NCBI GenBank assembly: GCA_013812695.1
Contig: JACCSZ010000200.1
Coordinates: forward strand, 1-10,330
Length of the DNA stretch: 10,330 nt
DNA from: Gemmatimonadales bacterium
GTDB lineage: Bacteria; Gemmatimonadota; Gemmatimonadetes; Gemmatimonadales; GWC2-71-9
Direction of reading: 5' to 3'
The notes below the pieces were generated by a model. It had not been told where the DNA came from, ran no database searches, and was given only the letters and a program-made list of their open reading frames with translations. Of the stretch, positions 6,783 to 10,330 are shown piece by piece (the stretch's first letter is position 1; each line of letters starts with the position of its first letter). A program made the position numbers and the translations under genes.

Positions 6783-7618
6783 GGCATGGCCAGGACGACG
6801 GACGGCCTGAGCCACCCGTGCTCGGCGCGCGCCACGGCCAGCAGCTCGCCGCCCTGCACCAGCGCCACGTCGCCGCGCGTGTCGGCCGCCGCCGGCACCG
6901 CGCGGCCGTGGCTCACGGCCCTCCGACCCGGGGCGTCCACCTCCACCGCCGGAAGATGGCCGAGGACCGTCCACGCGGAACGCACGGCGTCGCGCGTCAG
7001 CGCGTCGAGCGGAACCGCGTCCTCCACCCGAAGCGCGCCGATCGCCTCGCGGCGCAGCGCCGTGAGGTGGGCGCCGACGCCGAGCCGTTCGCCGAGGTCG
7101 CGGGCGAGCGCCCGGATGTAGGTGCCGGCGCTCACGGAGACGCGGAACACCAAGTCGGGCGTCGCCAGCCTGAGCAGCTCGAGTCGGTGCACCGTGACAG
7201 TGACGTCGGGCGGGTCGACGCCTTGGCCTCGGCGCGCGAGCTGGTAGCTGCGCTGGCCGCCGACGTGCTTGGCCGAATACCGGGGCGGCCGCTGGCACTG
7301 CTGGCCCACGAAGCCGGCGAGCGCATCGCGGAGCATCTCCTCGGTCAGCCCCGCCGGGTCCGCCGGCCCGCCGATTGGCGCCCCGGTCAGGTCGTCGGTG
7401 TCGGTGGCGAGCCCCAGCCGCGCGGTGGCGAGATAGGTCTTGGCCTCCGACCCGACGAATCGCGCCAGCCGCGTGGCCCGGCCCACCAGCAGCACCAGCA
7501 ATCCCGTGGCGAACGGATCGAGCGTGCCGGTGTGCCCGACCGCCGTGGTGCCCAGCACGCGGCGGGCGCGCTGCACCGCGTCGTGCGACGTCAGGCCTGC
7601 CGGTTTGTCGACCAGCAC
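6779..7618 (-). CDS. truB: tRNA pseudouridine(55) synthase TruB
   Basis: TruB makes pseudouridine 55 in the T-loop of tRNAs and also has tRNA-folding activity. From the GTG at 7618 the product has 279 residues. The N-terminus has VDKPAGLTSHD (3-13). The catalytic loop GHTGTLDPFATG (28-39) contains catalytic Asp34 (D48 in E. coli). RPPRYSAKH-type residues and SAGTYIRALARDLG follow, the latter with the conserved Arg. The C-terminal 60 or so residues look like a small PUA-type domain ending LAMP. The start is doubtful: the family block usually reads I-N-G-V-L-L-x-D-K-P, and here IGAVLVDKP is complete only if translation starts at CTG 7630-7628, which would overlap the rbfA stop as CTGA. No ATG, GTG or TTG lies in frame between 7618 and about 7690. 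The gene overlaps ribF by 4 bases. Confidence 0.96.
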   Translation of the reverse strand: MLVDKPAGLTSHDAVQRARRVLGTTAVGHTGTLDPFATGLLVLLVGRATRLARFVGSEAKTYLATARLGLATDTDDLTGAPIGGPADPAGLTEEMLRDALAGFVGQQCQRPPRYSAKHVGGQRSYQLARRGQGVDPPDVTVTVHRLELLRLATPDLVFRVSVSAGTYIRALARDLGERLGVGAHLTALRREAIGALRVEDAVPLDALTRDAVRSAWTVLGHLPAVEVDAPGRRAVSHGRAVPAAADTRGDVALVQGGELLAVARAEHGWLRPSVVLAMP

Positions 7619-7626
7619 CGCGCCGA

Positions 7627-7986
7627 TCAGCTGGTCCCCTCGCGCCGGATCTCCTCGAGCAGCTCGTTGATCCGCGCGGCGTGCTCGAGCCCTTTATCCA
7701 GCTCGAAGTGCAGCTCGGGCACGATCCGGGTCGACAGCGCCCGCGCCGCGCGGGACCGCAGGAATCCGGCCGCGCTCTGCAATCCTTCAAGCGCCCGGGC
7801 CTTGTCCGCCTCCTCGCCCGGCACGCTGACCATCACGCGGGCGTGCGACAGGTCGGACGTGACCAGCACCGCGGTGACCGTGACGAACCCGACCCGGGGA
7901 TCGCGCACCCGGCGCGACAGCGCCTCGGTGATCACCTGCCGGAGGGTCTCGGCCACCTGCTCGGGGCGCCTGGAGGACGACCTCAT
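7627..7986 (-). CDS. rbfA: 30S ribosome-binding factor RbfA
   Basis: RbfA binds the 30S subunit near the 5' end of 16S rRNA during late maturation and cold adaptation. From the ATG at 7986 the product has 119 residues, normal length, with a single KH-like domain. Visible family blocks are RRPEQVAETL near the start, DPRVGFVTVTAVLVTSDLSHARVMVSV-type core residues (about 29-55), AAGFLRSRAARAL, RIVPELHFELD, and RINELLEEIRR at the end. A GTG at 7992 in the same frame is an alternative that would add two residues. I prefer the ATG because a G-rich GGGGTGG lies just before it. It sits between ylxP (13-base gap) and truB (8-base gap or a 4-base overlap), its standard operon place. Confidence 0.95.
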   Translation of the reverse strand: MRSSSRRPEQVAETLRQVITEALSRRVRDPRVGFVTVTAVLVTSDLSHARVMVSVPGEEADKARALEGLQSAAGFLRSRAARALSTRIVPELHFELDKGLEHAARINELLEEIRREGTS

Positions 7987-7999
7987 CGCCACCCCATCG

Positions 8000-8281
8000 T
8001 CACCGCCACACCGTGATGGTATCCACGATCCGCAAGCCGCCGGTCTCTTCCACCACGCGGTCGGCGGCGCGCAAGGTTTCCTCGACGACCGGCCGGGCCG
8101 AGCCCACGGCGGCGCATGCGATCTCCGCGCGCTGCCAGAGGTCCTGGTGGCCGGTCTCCGCCACCGACACGTTCAGCTTGTGGCGGAGCGCCGCCGTGAG
8201 CGGCTTGAGGGTCCCGCGCTTTTCCTTCAACGAATGACACCCCGGGAGATGGAGCTCCCACACCTGCACGCCGACGATCAC
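8000..8281 (-). CDS. ylxP: DUF503 family protein (YlxP-like)
   Basis: The product is a 93-residue cytosolic protein with no signal or membrane segment. The start is GTG at 8281, giving (M)IVGVQVWELHLPGCHSLKE. The block LHLPGCHSLKEKRGTLKPL (11-28) and NVSVAETGHQDLWQRAEI (37-54) are hallmarks of DUF503, as I know the family. The biochemical function is not established to my knowledge. Family members typically sit between infB and rbfA (ylxP in Bacillus subtilis), as here, which points to a role in ribosome assembly or translation by association only. Translation is probably coupled to infB, because the GTG overlaps the infB TGA as GTGA. Length and motifs are intact. The frame is open upstream inside infB, but family similarity starts at this GTG. 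Confidence 0.92.
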   Translation of the reverse strand: MIVGVQVWELHLPGCHSLKEKRGTLKPLTAALRHKLNVSVAETGHQDLWQRAEIACAAVGSARPVVEETLRAADRVVEETGGLRIVDTITVWR

Positions 8282-10330
8282 CCCACCGCGCCGCCGGCCG
8301 CCGGCTGGAGGGTCCGCTTGACCTCCTCCATCCGGAACGACTCGATCCGGTCGCCGACCTTGAGGTCGTTGAAGTTCTCGATGCCGATGCCGCACTCGAG
8401 CCCCTCGCGCACTTCCCGGACATCGTCCTTGAAGCGCTTGAGACTGGAGAGCGTGCCGGTGTAGACGACGGTGCCGTCGCGCGTGACCCGGGCCCGGGCC
8501 GTGCGGCCGACGGTGCCGCTCCGCACCATGCACCCGGCGATCGTGCCCACCTTGCTCACCTTGAAGAGCTGCAGCACCTCCGCATCGCCCAGGAGGGTTT
8601 CGCGCTCCTCGGGCTTGAGCAGCCCCTCGAGCGCGCTCCGCACGTCCTCCACCGCCTCGTAAATGATGCGGTAGGTCCGCACGTCCACCTGCTCGCGCTC
8701 GGCGGCCGCCCGGGCGTTCGAATCGGGCCGGACGTGGAACCCGAGGACGATGGCGCCGGACGCCTTGGCGAGCAGCACGTCGCTCTCGCTGATGGCGCCC
8801 ACCCCGCGGTGAACCACGTCCACCCGGACCTCGCTCGTGCTGAGTTGGGCGAGCGCGTCCGCCAGCGCTTCCGCCGGACCGCCCTGGTCCGCCTTGATGA
8901 TGATCCGGAGTTGGGTGACCCCGCCCTCCTTGAGCGCCCGGCTGAAGTCCTCGAGGCTGGTGCCCTTCTGGCTCCGCCGGTTCTGCGCCTCACGCTCCAG
9001 CCGCTGCCGCTTCTGCGCGATCTCCCGCGCCTCGTTCGCGTCGGTGACGACCGCGAACGTGTCGCCCGCCGCCGGCACGCCCTCGAAGCCGAGGATCTGG
9101 ACGGGAATGGACGGGCCGGCCTCCTTGACCGTCTTGCCGCGCTCGTCGTACAGTGCCCGCACCCGGCCCGAGAACTTGCCGCAGATGAAGTTGTCGCCGC
9201 CGTGGAGGGTGCCCTTCTGGACGAGCACCGTGGCGAGCGGGCCCTTGCCCGGGTCGAGCGTGGCCTCGAGCACCGCGCCGTGACCCTTGCCCTCCGGGTT
9301 GGCCTTGAGATCGAGGATCTCTGCCTGGAGCAGGACCTGCTCGAGCAGCGCGTCGATCCCGATGCCCTTCTTGGCCGAGATCTCCGCCGAGAGCACGTTG
9401 CCGCCGAACTCTTCGAGCACGACATTATGCTGCAGCAGGTCCTGCTTGAGTTTCTGCGTGTTGGCGGACGGCAGATCGATCTTGTTGATGGCGACGATCA
9501 TCGGCACGCCGGCGTTCCGGGCGTGGCTGATGGCCTCGACCGTCTGCGGCATGACCTGGTCGTCGGCCGCGACGACGAGGACGACGATATCGGTGACCTG
9601 CGCGCCGCGGGCACGCATGGCCGTGAACGCCTGGTGGCCGGGGGTATCGAGGAAGGTGATGGTGCGCCCGCCCGGCAGCGACACGTGATACGCGCCGATA
9701 TGCTGGGTGATGCCGCCCGCCTCGCCGGCGACCACGTTGGCCTTCCGGACGTAGTCGAGCAGCGACGTCTTGCCGTGGTCGACGTGGCCCATGATGGTGA
9801 CCACCGGCGGCCGGCCGACGCGCTGCTCGGGCGACTCGTCCGGGTCCTCGGTCTCGAGCGCGGCGGCATATTCGTCTTCGCGCACGGCCTCGAAGCCAAA
9901 GGCACTGGCGATGAGGTCGATCTGGTCGAAATCCAGCCGCTGGTTGACCGTCACCATGAGGCCCAGCTCCTTGAACGCGAACTGAACGATCTGGGTAGCC
10001 GGAACCTTCATCGCGCCGGCCATCTCGGACACCGAGATGAACTCGTTGACGCGGATGCGGGTGCGCTCGCGCTCGCGCTCCTCGGCCGCGCGTCCGGCCT
10101 GGACCTCGCGGTACGAGGGCTCGTCCGACCGGCGCACGCCTTTCCGCCCCGCCGGGCCCTTCATGCCCTGGAGGGTCTTGAGAATGTTCGCCTGCACCGC
10201 ATCCTGATCCACCGACGACCGCTTGCCCTTCTTGCCCTTCTTCCGGCCGCCGCCCTTCTCCGCGTCGGGGCCGAACTGCCGCACCGGCGGTGTGGCGCTC
10301 CGCTCGGGGCCGCCGAGCCCGGGCCGCGAG
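8278..10330 (-). CDS. infB: Translation initiation factor IF-2, 5' end outside the window
   Basis: IF2 is the GTPase that brings formylated initiator tRNA to the 30S subunit and promotes 50S joining. About 683 C-terminal codons are present; the frame is open to the right edge, so the true start and the N-terminal region lie outside. GTG at 10284 is internal. The visible part begins with a Gly/Lys/Arg-rich linker (GGGRKKGKKGKR). An IF2_N domain follows (FISVSEMAGAMKVPATQIVQ). The GTPase domain has G1 GHVDHGKT (9766-9789), G2 GGITQHIGAY, G3 DTPGH (9634-9648), G4 NKID (9475-9486) and G5 SAKKG. Then come domain II, domain III, and the fMet-tRNA-binding C-terminal domain ending with ECGIGIENFNDLKVGDRIE. 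All GTPase motifs are intact. The stop overlaps the ylxP start by 4 bases. This is the first visible gene of the run; nusA would be expected to the right. Confidence 0.98.
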   Translation of the reverse strand, partial: SRPGLGGPERSATPPVRQFGPDAEKGGGRKKGKKGKRSSVDQDAVQANILKTLQGMKGPAGRKGVRRSDEPSYREVQAGRAAEERERERTRIRVNEFISVSEMAGAMKVPATQIVQFAFKELGLMVTVNQRLDFDQIDLIASAFGFEAVREDEYAAALETEDPDESPEQRVGRPPVVTIMGHVDHGKTSLLDYVRKANVVAGEAGGITQHIGAYHVSLPGGRTITFLDTPGHQAFTAMRARGAQVTDIVVLVVAADDQVMPQTVEAISHARNAGVPMIVAINKIDLPSANTQKLKQDLLQHNVVLEEFGGNVLSAEISAKKGIGIDALLEQVLLQAEILDLKANPEGKGHGAVLEATLDPGKGPLATVLVQKGTLHGGDNFICGKFSGRVRALYDERGKTVKEAGPSIPVQILGFEGVPAAGDTFAVVTDANEAREIAQKRQRLEREAQNRRSQKGTSLEDFSRALKEGGVTQLRIIIKADQGGPAEALADALAQLSTSEVRVDVVHRGVGAISESDVLLAKASGAIVLGFHVRPDSNARAAAEREQVDVRTYRIIYEAVEDVRSALEGLLKPEERETLLGDAEVLQLFKVSKVGTIAGCMVRSGTVGRTARARVTRDGTVVYTGTLSSLKRFKDDVREVREGLECGIGIENFNDLKVGDRIESFRMEEVKRTLQPAAGGAVG

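Noticed and set aside
5823..7790. A longer minus-strand frame fusing 336 residues to RibF
   Set aside because: The extra part reads through truB in another frame and is Arg/Pro-rich without motifs. The GTG at 6782 overlapping the truB stop fits better.
6818..8464. A 548-codon plus-strand open frame opposite truB, rbfA and infB
   Set aside because: It is in register with truB, spans unrelated real genes and has antisense-like composition.

Overview
The window is GC-rich bacterial chromosome. Every gene I can support lies on the minus strand, so transcription runs from the right edge to the left edge. There are eleven genes: ten recognisable families plus one unidentified secreted protein cut by the left edge. 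Gaps are 0 to 84 bases and several junctions overlap by 1 to 4 bases, which looks like one long polycistron or two abutting ones. I see no rRNA, tRNA, CRISPR array, insertion sequence, phage gene or integrase, and no stretch over 300 bases without a gene. GC richness, frequent GTG starts, separate SecD and SecF, and a secreted protein with a cleavage site reading SAQD would suit Gemmatimonadota or a similar GC-rich phylum. That assignment is a weak inference.

Right part (about 5823 to 10330), translation and cofactor block: infB (IF2, 5' end outside the window), a DUF503/YlxP protein, rbfA, truB and ribF. This is the classical nusA-infB operon order. Junctions are tight: GTGA overlaps at infB/ylxP and truB/ribF, and possibly a CTGA overlap at rbfA/truB.

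Middle part (3137 to 5820), protein export: secD and secF, 2 bases apart and starting only 2 bases after ribF. yajC is not next to secD, and rpsO, which often follows this block, is absent. SecD carries a low-complexity Ala/Asp/Ser segment with a short tandem repeat in its extracytoplasmic part.

Left part (1 to 3102): a TatD-family metal-dependent hydrolase, formate-tetrahydrofolate ligase (fhs), a RidA-family enamine/imine deaminase whose ATG overlaps the fhs stop, and the start of a signal-peptide-bearing protein with a strong ribosome binding site.

The genes are mostly housekeeping. IF2, RbfA and TruB serve translation initiation, 30S maturation and tRNA modification. RibF makes FMN and FAD. 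SecDF drives the late steps of protein export. Fhs supplies 10-formyl-THF, which also feeds initiator-tRNA formylation, the tRNA form that IF2 selects. RidA removes reactive enamines that elsewhere are known to poison one-carbon enzymes. I found no convincing novel system. The most useful leads are the fhs-ridA coupling, the SecD insert, the truB start, and the unidentified secreted gene at the left edge.
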